Shown here: piece by piece, positions 24,477 through 32,836 of the stretch
Position numbering within the stretch: position 1 is the first letter of the stretch
Layout: the number at the start of each line of letters is the position of its first letter
From: Blastocatellia bacterium
GTDB taxonomy: Bacteria; Acidobacteriota; Blastocatellia; RBC074
Reading direction: 5' to 3'
DNA: 39,471 nt
Assembly (NCBI GenBank): GCA_016789725.1
Contig: JAEUQN010000050.1
Coordinates: forward strand, 1 to 39,471
Notes under the pieces: model-generated
Database searches by the model: none
What the model saw: the letters and a program-made list of their open reading frames with translations, nothing else
What the model was told of the DNA's origin: nothing
Position numbers and translations under genes: made by a program

Positions 24477-25256
24477 ATGAACCGCCGTAATGTACTCAAA
24501 ACCGGCCTCGCTGCCGGACTGACAGGAGCTACCGCCTTGAACACGAACGCCGCCGCTGAAGGCAATCACTACTACGAACTGCGCACGTATCAACTGCGCA
24601 ATGACCTGACCACTAAACGCATTCACGACTTTTTTCAGAACCACTTTTTGCCGATGGCAAAGCGACAGGACTTCGGCCCCGTCGGCTGTTTCACCGTCGC
24701 TTCGGGGCAATATACGCCGTCCTTGATTTTGTTGCTGGATTACAAATCGCTCGGTGAGATGCAGGCAGCGCACGCGCGCATGGAAGCCGACAAGGAGTTC
24801 ATGAAAGCGTGGCAGGAATTTGAAGCGACGGCGGAAATGCCCTATGTGCGCTATGAATCTCAATTGCTAAAAGCCTTCGACGGCCATCAGAAACTGGAGA
24901 TTCCTGCGCCGAACAAAACGCCGCGCCTTTTTGAGTTGCGCACCTACGAATCGCGCAATCATTTCTCGCTTAAAAACAAATTGGCGATGTTCAATCAAGA
25001 GGAAATCAAAATCTTCCGTGACTGCGGGTTCGCGCCGATTTTCTTTGGCGAAGGTGTGATTGGGACGCGGCAACCGGCGCTAACCTATCTGGTGGCCTTC
25101 GACGATATGGCGGCGCGCGAAGCGGCGTGGGCAAAGTTTGTCAACAGCGAAGCCTTCAAGAAAATTCGTGTGATGCCCGGCTGGACTGACCCGGAAGCGG
25201 TATCCAATATTTACGGCTCGTTTTTGCGCCCGACGGCATATTCGCAAATCAAATAG
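24477..25256 (+). CDS. NIPSNAP family protein with Tat-like signal
   Basis: 259 residues. The start MNRRNVLKTGLAAGLTGA has a twin-arginine followed by a hydrophobic Ala/Gly-rich stretch and resembles a Tat signal. Two NIPSNAP (dimeric alpha-beta barrel) domains follow: YYELRTYQLRN (about 33) and RLFELRTYESRN (about 150) each open a repeat. The family has no agreed biochemical function; paired domains like this are frequent in secreted proteins of acidobacteria and planctomycetes. The gene ends exactly at the start of a 7-bp-unit hairpin repeat. Confidence 0.85.
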   Translation: MNRRNVLKTGLAAGLTGATALNTNAAAEGNHYYELRTYQLRNDLTTKRIHDFFQNHFLPMAKRQDFGPVGCFTVASGQYTPSLILLLDYKSLGEMQAAHARMEADKEFMKAWQEFEATAEMPYVRYESQLLKAFDGHQKLEIPAPNKTPRLFELRTYESRNHFSLKNKLAMFNQEEIKIFRDCGFAPIFFGEGVIGTRQPALTYLVAFDDMAAREAAWAKFVNSEAFKKIRVMPGWTDPEAVSNIYGSFLRPTAYSQIK

Positions 25257-25411
25257 CAGTGGTCGGTGGTCGGTGGCTGGTGGTCGGTCATCAATAACCA
25301 GATGTTTGAGGTGCTTTTTTATGACTTCACTTGATCCAAGTTTAAGAATACATGTTACCGACCACCGACCACCGACCACTGACCCCCAGCCACCGACCAC
25401 CGACCACCACT
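25257..25411. repeat. Hairpin repeat built of GGTCGGT heptamers
   Basis: The left side (25257-25288) is four 7-bp units, GGTCGGT, GGTCGGT, GGCTGGT, GGTCGGT. The right side (25357-25410) is the complementary ACCGACC series in two blocks. Arms of 25 nt or more can pair around a loop of about 70 nt. The element fills the whole space between two convergent stop codons (NIPSNAP 25256 and FKBP 25410), so it may terminate both transcripts. The heptamer structure recalls the short tandem repeats of filamentous cyanobacteria. Confidence 0.85.
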
Positions 25412-25877
25412 AGAAGCCCATTCCGCCCTGAACCTTCAGCAATTCAAGTTCAAAAGTAATCGTCGCATTGGGAGGAATTTTGCGGCCATCGCCCGTACTG
25501 CCGTAGGCAAGGTCAGGAGGCAAGGTCACTTTGCGTTTACCGCCTACGCGCATAGCTTCGACGCCTTCGCCACCGCCGATGCCCAGGTTAAATCCGCGAA
25601 TAACACCAGTGTCCCCTAATTTGTAATCCAACTTGCCTTGATCAAACACCGTTCCATCTGTCAATTTGCCAACGTATTTGACCGTTACAGTTCCGCCCCA
25701 CATCGCACGAATACCATCGCCAGCAACCAGGTCTTCGTACTTCAAGGCCAATGGAGTGGGCGAAGCCGCAGGCGTTGCCGAAACCGTTTCAGGAACGACG
25801 GAGCCGCCCGATTGACAAGCAATTTGGGTTAAAGAGAGTACAGACAAAACAATTGTTAAGAACACAATCCGATACAT
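25410..25877 (-). CDS. FKBP-type peptidyl-prolyl isomerase, lipoprotein
   Basis: 155 residues. The signal peptide ends in a lipobox (LTQIAC, Cys about 21), so the protein is probably lipid-anchored in the periplasm. A Ser/Pro-rich spacer precedes the FKBP domain (about 48-152) with GTVTVKYVGKLTDGTVFD, the VIRGFNLGI...GVEAMRVGGKRK stretch, PPDLAYGS and IPPNATITFELELL. These are the usual active-site positions; the RGF/W position has Phe. It assists folding of exported proteins. The gene ends MGF*, inside the edge of the GGTCGGT hairpin. Confidence 0.9.
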   Translation of the reverse strand: MYRIVFLTIVLSVLSLTQIACQSGGSVVPETVSATPAASPTPLALKYEDLVAGDGIRAMWGGTVTVKYVGKLTDGTVFDQGKLDYKLGDTGVIRGFNLGIGGGEGVEAMRVGGKRKVTLPPDLAYGSTGDGRKIPPNATITFELELLKVQGGMGF

Positions 25878-26031
25878 TGAAATCTCCTGAAGCAGAATTT
25901 GAGCGAGGCAGAATTGGGGTCAGGAAATCGCTCGCCGTGAGAAAATATTGCGGCAACGTTTGGGGCTGAACGAAGCAGCGGCTATCATAACCACCCTGTG
26001 ACAACACGTCAAAACCACAAGAGGAAAATTT

Positions 26032-27102
26032 ATGGCTGAAACCACTGTTCGCCGCGCCGCCCATCAAGCGACGCCTATCGTTATTGCCCTGGAACTTCAG
26101 ACCGATCAAATCAAGGGAGCGTTGGTCAACGAAACCGGACGCGTTCTGGCAACGCGCGCCATCCCCGTCAAGCAAACAACTGTTCGCGCAACGGTGGCAG
26201 CGTTCTCGAAATTGATTTTGGAACTGGCCGCCTTACCTGAACGCCACGCAGGAGGCATCAAAGGAATTGGAATCAGCGTACCTGGCATCGTGGATCAACA
26301 GGCTGATCGCGTTTCTTTCACCCATCACGACAGCTTTAATTGGGAACGCGTACCGCTGGGTTCAATGATCGAAAAAGCATTGGAAACGTCCGGCGTGGAT
26401 ATTCGTGTTGCCTCAGAATCCTCCCCCCGGCGCGAGGCCAAGATGGAATCCGCCCATCCTCGGATTGCCGTCTATGCGTATCGTCACGCCCAAGTCGCAG
26501 CCGAGGCGTGGTGCGGAGCCGCAACCGGCAAGGCCAACGTAGTGCTCCTCAATCTGGATGCCCCGATCAGCGCCGGTTTGTGGTTTGAAGGAAGAGTCAT
26601 TCACGGAGCGGGCGATCTGGCCGGGGCAGCGGGCTTTTTTGCGCTGAGCGACGCCCACAAAAACGAATACACCTCACAGGGCGCATTCGCGTTTGAGGCC
26701 AGCGAAATGGCATTGGTGCGGCGAACGCTCGAACAGTGGTCTGCCGATTCTGATTCGCTGTTGAGTCAAGTGACCTTGTCTGATCCCTCTCAATTGACCG
26801 CCGCAGTGATAATTCGTGCTGCGCGCAGTGGTGATCCGTTGGCCTTACAGGTTGTTCAGGAAACTTGTAACGGAGTAGCGAAGGCCATCGCCAATTTGAT
26901 TTCACTGCTGAATCCTGAAGCCGTGGTGCTGGGTGGTGCGTTTGGACTTTCGCTAAAACCCTTCCTCAGCGATATTCGCCGCGAAGTCAAGCGATGGGCG
27001 GCCCCCAACAATGCCAAACAATGTTCGATTGTCAGCGCAAAGTTGAAGGATAAATCTGCCTTGTTGGGAGCGGCGCGGTTGGCCTGGTTGAAGATTCGAT
27101 AG
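26032..27102 (+). CDS. ROK-family protein without kinase residues
   Basis: 356 residues. Overall layout follows ROK sugar kinases: an N-terminal IALELQTDQIKGALVNETG strand pair, GIGISVPGIVD (about 82-92) and the C-terminal SLLNPEAVVLGGAFGLSL (about 292-309) with SALLGAARLAW. The functional sites have been replaced. The DxGGT phosphate loop reads ELQTDQI, the catalytic ND/N segment reads YRHAQVAAEAW, the ExGH motif reads AAGFFAL, and the CxCGxxGCxE zinc site is absent. It is therefore likely a non-catalytic ROK protein. No helix-turn-helix is seen at the N-terminus as in NagC-type regulators. ROK fold is clear; function unknown. Confidence 0.75.
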   Translation: MAETTVRRAAHQATPIVIALELQTDQIKGALVNETGRVLATRAIPVKQTTVRATVAAFSKLILELAALPERHAGGIKGIGISVPGIVDQQADRVSFTHHDSFNWERVPLGSMIEKALETSGVDIRVASESSPRREAKMESAHPRIAVYAYRHAQVAAEAWCGAATGKANVVLLNLDAPISAGLWFEGRVIHGAGDLAGAAGFFALSDAHKNEYTSQGAFAFEASEMALVRRTLEQWSADSDSLLSQVTLSDPSQLTAAVIIRAARSGDPLALQVVQETCNGVAKAIANLISLLNPEAVVLGGAFGLSLKPFLSDIRREVKRWAAPNNAKQCSIVSAKLKDKSALLGAARLAWLKIR

Positions 27103-27138
27103 AGGATGAGCCAGCGGTTGATGATCGTTTGCAATCGC

Positions 27139-27570
27139 TCACTTTTTTATCAAACTCGCCACGACTCGTTCCAATTCCACGGGGTCTACGGGCTTATTCA
27201 GATAAGCATGCCAACGAAAGGTACCGGAGCTGGTGGCTTCCACCAAAGGGTTGCGGAAAGCAGAAATCGCTACAATCGGGACGGTATGCAAATCAGCGAT
27301 TTCATAAATTTTGCGGGCGGCTTCCAATCCACTCAGCCGGGGCATCATCACATCCATCAAAATCAAATCGGGCCTTTCGCGTTTTGCTAATGCGACTGCC
27401 GTTTCTCCATCCGCAGCGACCACCACTTCGTGTCCCAGCCGATGCAGCAATAAAGCCAACATATCGCGGATATCATCGTTATCATCGGCGACCAGGATTT
27501 TTCGGGTTGTAGTTTCAGCAGCACAATCCGCTGTCCCATTCGGGGAGCTGCCGAGAGGGTTAGAAATCAT
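27139..27570 (-). CDS. CheY-like single-domain response regulator
   Basis: 143 residues from ATG 27570. After a 20-residue Ser/Thr-rich leader, the receiver domain (about 24-140) has the acidic pair DDNDD, the phosphoacceptor Asp in LILMDVMMP (about 74), the Ser in AISAF (Thr/Ser switch position) and the Lys in LNKPVDP. There is no output domain, so it acts through protein contact or as a phosphate shuttle. No histidine kinase is adjacent. A longer open frame to 27804 overlaps the end of the ggt gene and is not used. Confidence 0.88.
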   Translation of the reverse strand: MISNPLGSSPNGTADCAAETTTRKILVADDNDDIRDMLALLLHRLGHEVVVAADGETAVALAKRERPDLILMDVMMPRLSGLEAARKIYEIADLHTVPIVAISAFRNPLVEATSSGTFRWHAYLNKPVDPVELERVVASLIKK

Positions 27571-27733
27571 AATAATTTTTCTTTCCGGGGAGACGGATTT
27601 TTTTGTGAGGGGGTAATACAAAACGACCGCGTTAGTATTGATTCCGGCGCAATTGTAGTGAGCCAATGCACACAGCGTCAACAGGCGTTTTTGCATCCGT
27701 CTAAAATACAGCTTCAAAGCCAGCTTTGGCTGA

Positions 27734-29452
27734 CTAATAGCCAATAGCTTTGCCGCCCCGACGCGGATCGCTTGCGCCCAGGCGAATGCCCGTCCGATCT
27801 TCAATCATAATCGCTTCGCAATCACCAATCGCGCGGCGCGGCTTATCCGTAAACCGGTGGCCCATCAATTGCAATCGGTCTTTCACGTCCGCGACCACGC
27901 CACCCACTTCGTAGACGATTTCATCGGGCATCCATTGATGATGAATGCGCGGCGCGTCTACCGCCTCCTGAATCGTCATTCCGTGATCTATGACATTGAT
28001 GAGCGTTTGCAAGACGGTGTTGATAATCGTCGGGCCGCCGGGGCTGCCGCAGGCAAACCACAATTTGCCGTCTTTCAAAACAATGGTGGGCGTCATCGCC
28101 GAGAGCGGACGCTTGCGCGCGGCGACGGCGTTTTTCTCGCTTTGAATCAAGCCATACATATTCGGAGAGCCGGGCTTCGCCGCAAAATCATCCATTTCGT
28201 TGTTGAGCAAAATCCCTGTGCCTTCGACGGTCGCAAAACTGCCGAAGCTGCCGTTGAGCGTGTAGGTATTGCTGGCAACGTTGCCGTCTTTGTCTACGAC
28301 CGTGAAATGTGTGGTTTCAGGCGATTCATACGCGCTCGGTTTGCCATGCCTGATTTTTTGCGAAGTCGAAGCACGATTCAGGTTAATCGTCGCCGCGATT
28401 TTGTCGGCGTATTTCGGCGCAGTCAGCCCGGCAACGGGGACTTTCACAAAATCCGCATCGCCCAAAAACTCTGCACGATCCGCAAAGGCGCGGCGCATCG
28501 CTTCGGCTTTGACGTGCAGTTCACGCGAGGAATTAAAGCCCATTGATTTCAGGTCGTAACGGCTCAGAATATTCAACATTTCGATCAACGCGATGCCTCC
28601 CGAAGAGGGCGGCGGCATCGTGATGATTTCGTGGCCGCGATAATTTGTACGCAGCGGCACGCGCTCTTTCGCCTGATAATTTTTCAAGTCGTCCATCGTC
28701 ATCCAACCGTTCGCGTGCTTCTTCATGCTTTCGGCAATCAGGCGAGCCGTTTCGCCTTCGTAAAATTCGCGCGGGCCGTTTTTGACCAATCGCTCGAACG
28801 TCGCGGCGAGGTCAGGCTGCTGAAAGATTTCACCGTCCTCGTATGGTTTGCCATTGCGTAAATAAATGCGATTGCTGTCGGGGAAGAGCGCCAAATTCCT
28901 GCTTGCGCTTTTGATGCTGGTTTCCAATTGATACCACACTGGAAAGCCATCGCGCGCCAACTTCCAAGCGGGTTCGCAGACGTCCGCCCATTTCATCGTG
29001 CCGTATTTTTCGAGCGCGAGCGCAAACCCCGCGACCGTTCCCGGCACGCCTGCGGCTTTGTGTCCAATCACGGACGAATCTTTGATGTAATTGCCTTGCG
29101 CATCCAGATAAACGTTGCGATGCGCCGCCGCCGGAGCCATCTCGCGGTAATCCACCGCGACCGCGCGCCCATCGTTCATCCGAATCATCATGAAACCGCC
29201 GCCACCCAAATTCCCAGCTTCCGGCCACACCACCGCCAGCGCCAGGCCCACCGCGACTGCCGCATCCACCGCATTGCCGCCGCGCTTCATAATGTCCACG
29301 CCGATCTGCGAAGCGATTTCGCTCACCGAGGCCACCATTCCGTGCTTGCCACGCACCGGCGCACGCGAAGCCGCCGGGGTCGTCGGCGTGACCAAAAGCG
29401 CGAGCATGAGCGAAAGAGAGAGGAAAACCGAAAGAGCTTTTTTGTAGTGCAT
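27734..29452 (-). CDS. ggt: Gamma-glutamyltransferase precursor
   Basis: 572 residues with a signal peptide (about 1-28). The enzyme breaks gamma-glutamyl bonds of glutathione and related peptides in the periplasm after self-cleavage into two subunits. GNAVDAAVAV (about 59), the GNLGGGGFM loop, the cleavage site before the catalytic Thr in PETTHFTVVD (about 381), NNEMDDF and the oxyanion region PLSAMTPTIV with GSPGGPTII are all visible. The protein is complete at the usual length. It starts 4 nt after the preceding gene's stop and is the last gene of the acpS-EEP-unknown-ggt run. Confidence 0.93.
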   Translation of the reverse strand: MHYKKALSVFLSLSLMLALLVTPTTPAASRAPVRGKHGMVASVSEIASQIGVDIMKRGGNAVDAAVAVGLALAVVWPEAGNLGGGGFMMIRMNDGRAVAVDYREMAPAAAHRNVYLDAQGNYIKDSSVIGHKAAGVPGTVAGFALALEKYGTMKWADVCEPAWKLARDGFPVWYQLETSIKSASRNLALFPDSNRIYLRNGKPYEDGEIFQQPDLAATFERLVKNGPREFYEGETARLIAESMKKHANGWMTMDDLKNYQAKERVPLRTNYRGHEIITMPPPSSGGIALIEMLNILSRYDLKSMGFNSSRELHVKAEAMRRAFADRAEFLGDADFVKVPVAGLTAPKYADKIAATINLNRASTSQKIRHGKPSAYESPETTHFTVVDKDGNVASNTYTLNGSFGSFATVEGTGILLNNEMDDFAAKPGSPNMYGLIQSEKNAVAARKRPLSAMTPTIVLKDGKLWFACGSPGGPTIINTVLQTLINVIDHGMTIQEAVDAPRIHHQWMPDEIVYEVGGVVADVKDRLQLMGHRFTDKPRRAIGDCEAIMIEDRTGIRLGASDPRRGGKAIGY

Positions 29453-29456
29453 AAAT

Positions 29457-30191
29457 TTATTCCTTGAACGTCAGCGTGCCTTCAAATCGTTCCTGTTTGG
29501 CATTGTAGCGGATTTCGTATTGATCCAGCGCCCCGCCCCGCCCGCGATAATCAATCTCGTATTTCCATACACCATTTTTGTTGGCTTGTTTGCTAAAAAG
29601 ATAATCTACCCACCAAAGAGTCTCTGTTTTAGCGGTCGTTTTTTCTTTTGTTGTCAGCACGATGTGATATTGGATAACTTTGTCTTGTCTTTCACTATAA
29701 CCAATCAATGCCGTTTCTAACCCCATACATCCAGCCGCATCATACAAAGCAAATTCGTGAGCTTTGCCATCGCCGTTGAAATCTTTTAAGGCAAGTATTA
29801 TAGGTTTAGCCTCTTTCGCGTTGCCCTTCACAATTTGGTAATAATAGCCACGCGCAATTTTGTACGGCAAATCAAAGTCGCCATCTTCACCATCTGAGGC
29901 TTTGACGTTGACTGTATTGATGATTTTGTTGGTCTTCAGATCAACCAACGAAACCCGCGTTGGCCCGGAATAATAATGCCCCCGCGTGTATTCAGGGCAC
30001 GTATAAACTTCATCCGCAGGCTCGCGCGGGTTCCGTTTTGGATTCAGCATCCACAAAACCAAGGCGCGATTCTGGTGCGCGTTCGACACGAGCGGGCGCG
30101 TTTCGATGATCGTTGCGCCTTCGGGCAAACCGTATTGAGGAGGTACAGTAAAAAGAAACAGGCCAAAAAACAATGACAGCATGACGTTCAC
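29457..30191 (-). CDS. Secreted protein of unknown function
   Basis: 244 residues from GTG 30191 (GTGA overlap with the upstream stop) or 241 from ATG 30182; both give a signal peptide (MLSLFFGLFLFTVPP). Not recognised. The mature part is beta-rich, with YTCPEYTRGHYYSGPTRVSL, an FNGDGKAHEFALYD segment resembling an FG-GAP-type calcium loop, CMGLETALIGYS, and a C-terminal strand-rich region ending EGTLTFKE. It sits in a tight operon between an EEP-family membrane protein and ggt. Confidence 0.75.
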   Translation of the reverse strand: MNVMLSLFFGLFLFTVPPQYGLPEGATIIETRPLVSNAHQNRALVLWMLNPKRNPREPADEVYTCPEYTRGHYYSGPTRVSLVDLKTNKIINTVNVKASDGEDGDFDLPYKIARGYYYQIVKGNAKEAKPIILALKDFNGDGKAHEFALYDAAGCMGLETALIGYSERQDKVIQYHIVLTTKEKTTAKTETLWWVDYLFSKQANKNGVWKYEIDYRGRGGALDQYEIRYNAKQERFEGTLTFKE

Positions 30192-31207
30192 TTCTGTTGG
30201 GGCATTTTTACTTCCACGATAAAGGGTAAATGATCCGAGCCAATATTCTTTCCTGTTCTGACAGAAACAACGGTGAGATCAGGACTAATCAGACAATGAT
30301 CTATCGGAATCATAAACGGGGCCAGTCGCAGCCACGAAGGCCAGCTTGACCACAGCCCCCAGCCTTTTCGGACATTGATGAGTTGTGATTGTTGCAGCAA
30401 GCGCGCGTGGGAGGTAGACCACACGGTATCATTAAAATCACCAATCAGGATTTTCGGCGCTGGCAAGCGATTCAGGTAGGCAGCAACAGCTTCAAATTGA
30501 CGATTACGATCTGCCGCACCGCTGGCACTCGTGGGCGTTGGAGGATGAATGGTCAGGACATTGACAGGCGTGGTTCCGATTTGAATTTGCGCCAGAATAG
30601 TGCGACGACAACCAGCGCACAAATCCAGCGTTTCTGCTTTGATAAACTTATGCCGACTGTAAAGGGCGATGCCAGTTCCATACGCCTGCGGTTCAATGTG
30701 ATGAGCCGGGAAAAATGCCTTTAAGGGTTCAAGCTGCTGCGCCCACGTCGAAGTAACTTCCTGTAAAACCGCAATATCAGGAGCCTCGTCTTTCAGAGCT
30801 GCGATCACTTCATCATAACGTGCATTGTTATATAACACGTTAGATTGCACCAGTTTGATGCGTTGCCCACCGACTTTGACAACAGAAGTTCCCGCAACAG
30901 AAATCCAGGGGGAAATGTAAATGGAGTTGAGAATCAGGCAGGCCAAAGCGGCAGCCACCCAAATCCATTTGCGCAAGATCGCAGTCACCACCAGTCCCAG
31001 TAATGCGCTCCACCAATACTGCAACCGAAAATGATTGGCGAGGTCAAACAACCAATAAACCGAGCCAAGATACCCTAGCAAACTACACACGAGGATACTG
31101 ACCAATCCACTCCAAAACCCAGCGCGGATAAGGTTGGCAGTAGCCAGTCGCAACGAGGCCATTTCAGCAAACAGAGCGTGGCGAATTTTCTGCGCCGCAG
31201 CTTTCAA
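30188..31207 (-). CDS. Membrane-anchored endonuclease/exonuclease/phosphatase family protein
   Basis: 339 residues. Three hydrophobic helices in the first 110 residues (about 32-50, 66-80, 82-102) anchor it in the membrane. The EEP domain follows (about 115-335) with QSNVLYNN, LQEV (metal Glu, about 148), IHPPTP, GDFNDT (about 255-260), IDHCLI and GSDHLPF (catalytic His). All EEP signature positions are present. Members of this layout may act on nucleic acids, phosphoinositides or other phosphodiesters; the substrate is not evident. ATGA overlap with acpS upstream and GTGA overlap with the next gene. Confidence 0.87.
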   Translation of the reverse strand: MKAAAQKIRHALFAEMASLRLATANLIRAGFWSGLVSILVCSLLGYLGSVYWLFDLANHFRLQYWWSALLGLVVTAILRKWIWVAAALACLILNSIYISPWISVAGTSVVKVGGQRIKLVQSNVLYNNARYDEVIAALKDEAPDIAVLQEVTSTWAQQLEPLKAFFPAHHIEPQAYGTGIALYSRHKFIKAETLDLCAGCRRTILAQIQIGTTPVNVLTIHPPTPTSASGAADRNRQFEAVAAYLNRLPAPKILIGDFNDTVWSTSHARLLQQSQLINVRKGWGLWSSWPSWLRLAPFMIPIDHCLISPDLTVVSVRTGKNIGSDHLPFIVEVKMPQQK

Positions 31208-31575
31208 TCAACCTCCAGAATCACTTGAGCAATCGCGTTCTCGACCGAATGAGACATCGAAACGTGCGAGCGAGCGACCTTCAGCTTCCTGACCAAATCT
31301 GCCGCGCGTCCGTGAAACAGCAATTGCGGTGCGCCTTCGGACGAAGAGATGACTTCAACATCGTGCCACGACAGCGCAGTGACCGGAGTCGCCGCACCAA
31401 TCGCTTTGCGCGCCGCTTCTTTGGCCGCAAAACGAGCTGCGTATTTTTCGATGCGCCGTGCTGGTTCACAATACGCAATCTCGCGCGGCGTAAACACACG
31501 CTCAATGAAACGAGGCGACAAGGCGCGTTCGATGCGCCGAATCTCGATGATATCAATGCCAATGCCGATAATCAT
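31204..31575 (-). CDS. acpS: Holo-[acyl-carrier-protein] synthase
   Basis: 123 residues. AcpS moves the phosphopantetheine arm of CoA onto acyl carrier protein. The metal-binding Asp is in GIGIDIIEI (about residue 8) and the Glu in RFAAKEAARKAIG (about 51). The C-terminal SHVSMSHSVENAIAQVILE is typical. The gene is complete. No Shine-Dalgarno is visible before the ATG because a heptamer hairpin repeat begins 11 nt upstream. Confidence 0.93.
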   Translation of the reverse strand: MIIGIGIDIIEIRRIERALSPRFIERVFTPREIAYCEPARRIEKYAARFAAKEAARKAIGAATPVTALSWHDVEVISSSEGAPQLLFHGRAADLVRKLKVARSHVSMSHSVENAIAQVILEVD

Positions 31576-31585
31576 AGATATAGAG

Positions 31586-31681
31586 CAGGTGTTAGGTGCT
31601 AGGTGTTGGGTGTTAGGTGTTGGGTGTTAGGTTGAAAACCGAAGGTCTTCCCTAACACCTGACACCCAACACCTAACACCT
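31586..31681. repeat. Hairpin repeat built of GTGTTAG/GTGTTGG heptamers
   Basis: The left arm is six 7-bp units, GTGTTAG, GTGCTAG, GTGTTGG, GTGTTAG, GTGTTGG, GTGTTAG (about 31589-31630). The right arm (31650-31681) reads CCTAACACCTGACACCCAAC and continues in the complementary series. Loop about 20 nt. The right arm ends at the ROK kinase stop codon (31680-31682), and the left arm ends 11 nt before the acpS start. It separates two codirectional genes. Confidence 0.85.
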
Positions 31682-32645
31682 ATTTCTGGCTCGCCCAAAA
31701 TGCTGCGCCGACCAATCCGGCAGTATTGCCAAGCTCAGCCAACACAACCTGAATGGATTTCAAATCTGTCAGGCACACGCGCGATTGCACGGTGCGGCGA
31801 ATCGGGTCGAGAATAATTTCGCCAGCGGCTGCGACGCCACCACCAAAGATCACGCGGCGCGGATTGATCGCCGTGACAATGCTCGCCACACCCACGCCGA
31901 TATAGCGCCCGGCTTGCTCGTAAATGTCTTTCGCAATGCTGTCGCCTTCGATTGCCGCCTGACACACCAACTCTGGCGTGATGCGGTTGAGATCGCCTTC
32001 GCATAATTCGGCGATGCGCGTCGTGAGTCCTTGTGCCACAGCTTTCATCCCCATCGCCGCGATGGCCGGACCGGAAGCAAAGGCTTCCATACAGCCGTTG
32101 CTGCCGCAGCCGCATTTCGGGCCATACAAATCCACAATGACGTGACCGAGTTCGCCCGCGGCTCCACCGATGCCAAGGTGCAGGCGACCATTGATAATCA
32201 AGCCGCCGCCGATGCCGGTGCCAAGCGTGTAGCAAGCCACCGTGTCTACGCCTTTGCCCGCGCCAAATTGCCATTCGCCGAGCGTCATCGCCCGCGCGTC
32301 GTTAATAATTCTGACCGGGAGCTTGGCGTGAATGCTGAGCTTTTCGGCCAGTGCCACATTGCGCCATTGTCCTGGCAAATTGGGCAAAAACAACGTGCGG
32401 CCTTTGTCCATATCAATCACGCCGGGGACGCCGACGCCGATGCCCCCGACTTTGGATTTCGTGATCTTGCTCGCGGTAATGACACGCTCGACCAACACGC
32501 CCATTTGCGCGATGACGGAATCATAGCCTTCGCGCGAATGCGTCGGGATCGAAGTTGTACCGCTGATGTCTCCGGTGGTGATGTTGACCATCGCGGCTTT
32601 GATATTTGTGCCGCCGAGGTCAATGCCGATGAAGTAGTTTTTCAT
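31680..32645 (-). CDS. ROK family sugar kinase (glucokinase type)
   Basis: 321 residues, complete and with all functional sites, in contrast to the ROK protein at 26032. [10 protein letters not shown] (phosphate loop, about 9-18), GVGVPGVID, the catalytic Asp in [11 protein letters not shown] (about 114-124), [18 protein letters not shown], and the zinc site [12 protein letters not shown] (about 180-191). Likely a cytoplasmic ATP-dependent glucokinase; related sugars cannot be excluded. Flanked on both sides by different hairpin repeats. Confidence 0.9.
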   Translation of the reverse strand: MKNYFIGIDLGGTNIKAAMVNITTGDISGTTSIPTHSREGYDSVIAQMGVLVERVITASKITKSKVGGIGVGVPGVIDMDKGRTLFLPNLPGQWRNVALAEKLSIHAKLPVRIINDARAMTLGEWQFGAGKGVDTVACYTLGTGIGGGLIINGRLHLGIGGAAGELGHVIVDLYGPKCGCGSNGCMEAFASGPAIAAMGMKAVAQGLTTRIAELCEGDLNRITPELVCQAAIEGDSIAKDIYEQAGRYIGVGVASIVTAINPRRVIFGGGVAAAGEIILDPIRRTVQSRVCLTDLKSIQVVLAELGNTAGLVGAAFWASQK

Positions 32646-32676
32646 GTTGTTTGGTTTTCTGGATTTACTTCACGAC

Positions 32677-32757
32677 AGATGTTCAGAGTTCAAGCTTTAG
32701 CTTGTGCTGTACGTTGCGGAGCAAAAGCCAAGCCAAAGCTTGAACTCTGAACACCTG
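32677..32757. repeat. Long inverted repeat upstream of the ROK kinase
   Basis: Arms 32677-32705 (CAGATGTTCAGAGTTCAAGC...) and 32729-32757 are reverse complements at 27 of 29 positions, with a 23-nt loop. Not related in sequence to the other hairpins of the window. It lies 32 nt before the kinase start. Confidence 0.85.
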
Positions 32758-32836
32758 TTTTCAAATCTTCAGTTTTTGCAACGGAAGCGCATTGTAAGCA
32801 ATATTGGTGGGCTTTCCAAAGACGAAGACGCATGGG

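Noticed and set aside
25257..25411. Heptamer repeats as a CRISPR array
   Set aside because: Units are 7 bp, contiguous and arranged as inverted arms; no spacer structure or cas gene.
27571..27804. Longer form of the response regulator
   Set aside because: The extension overlaps the 3' end of ggt and has no receiver-domain content.
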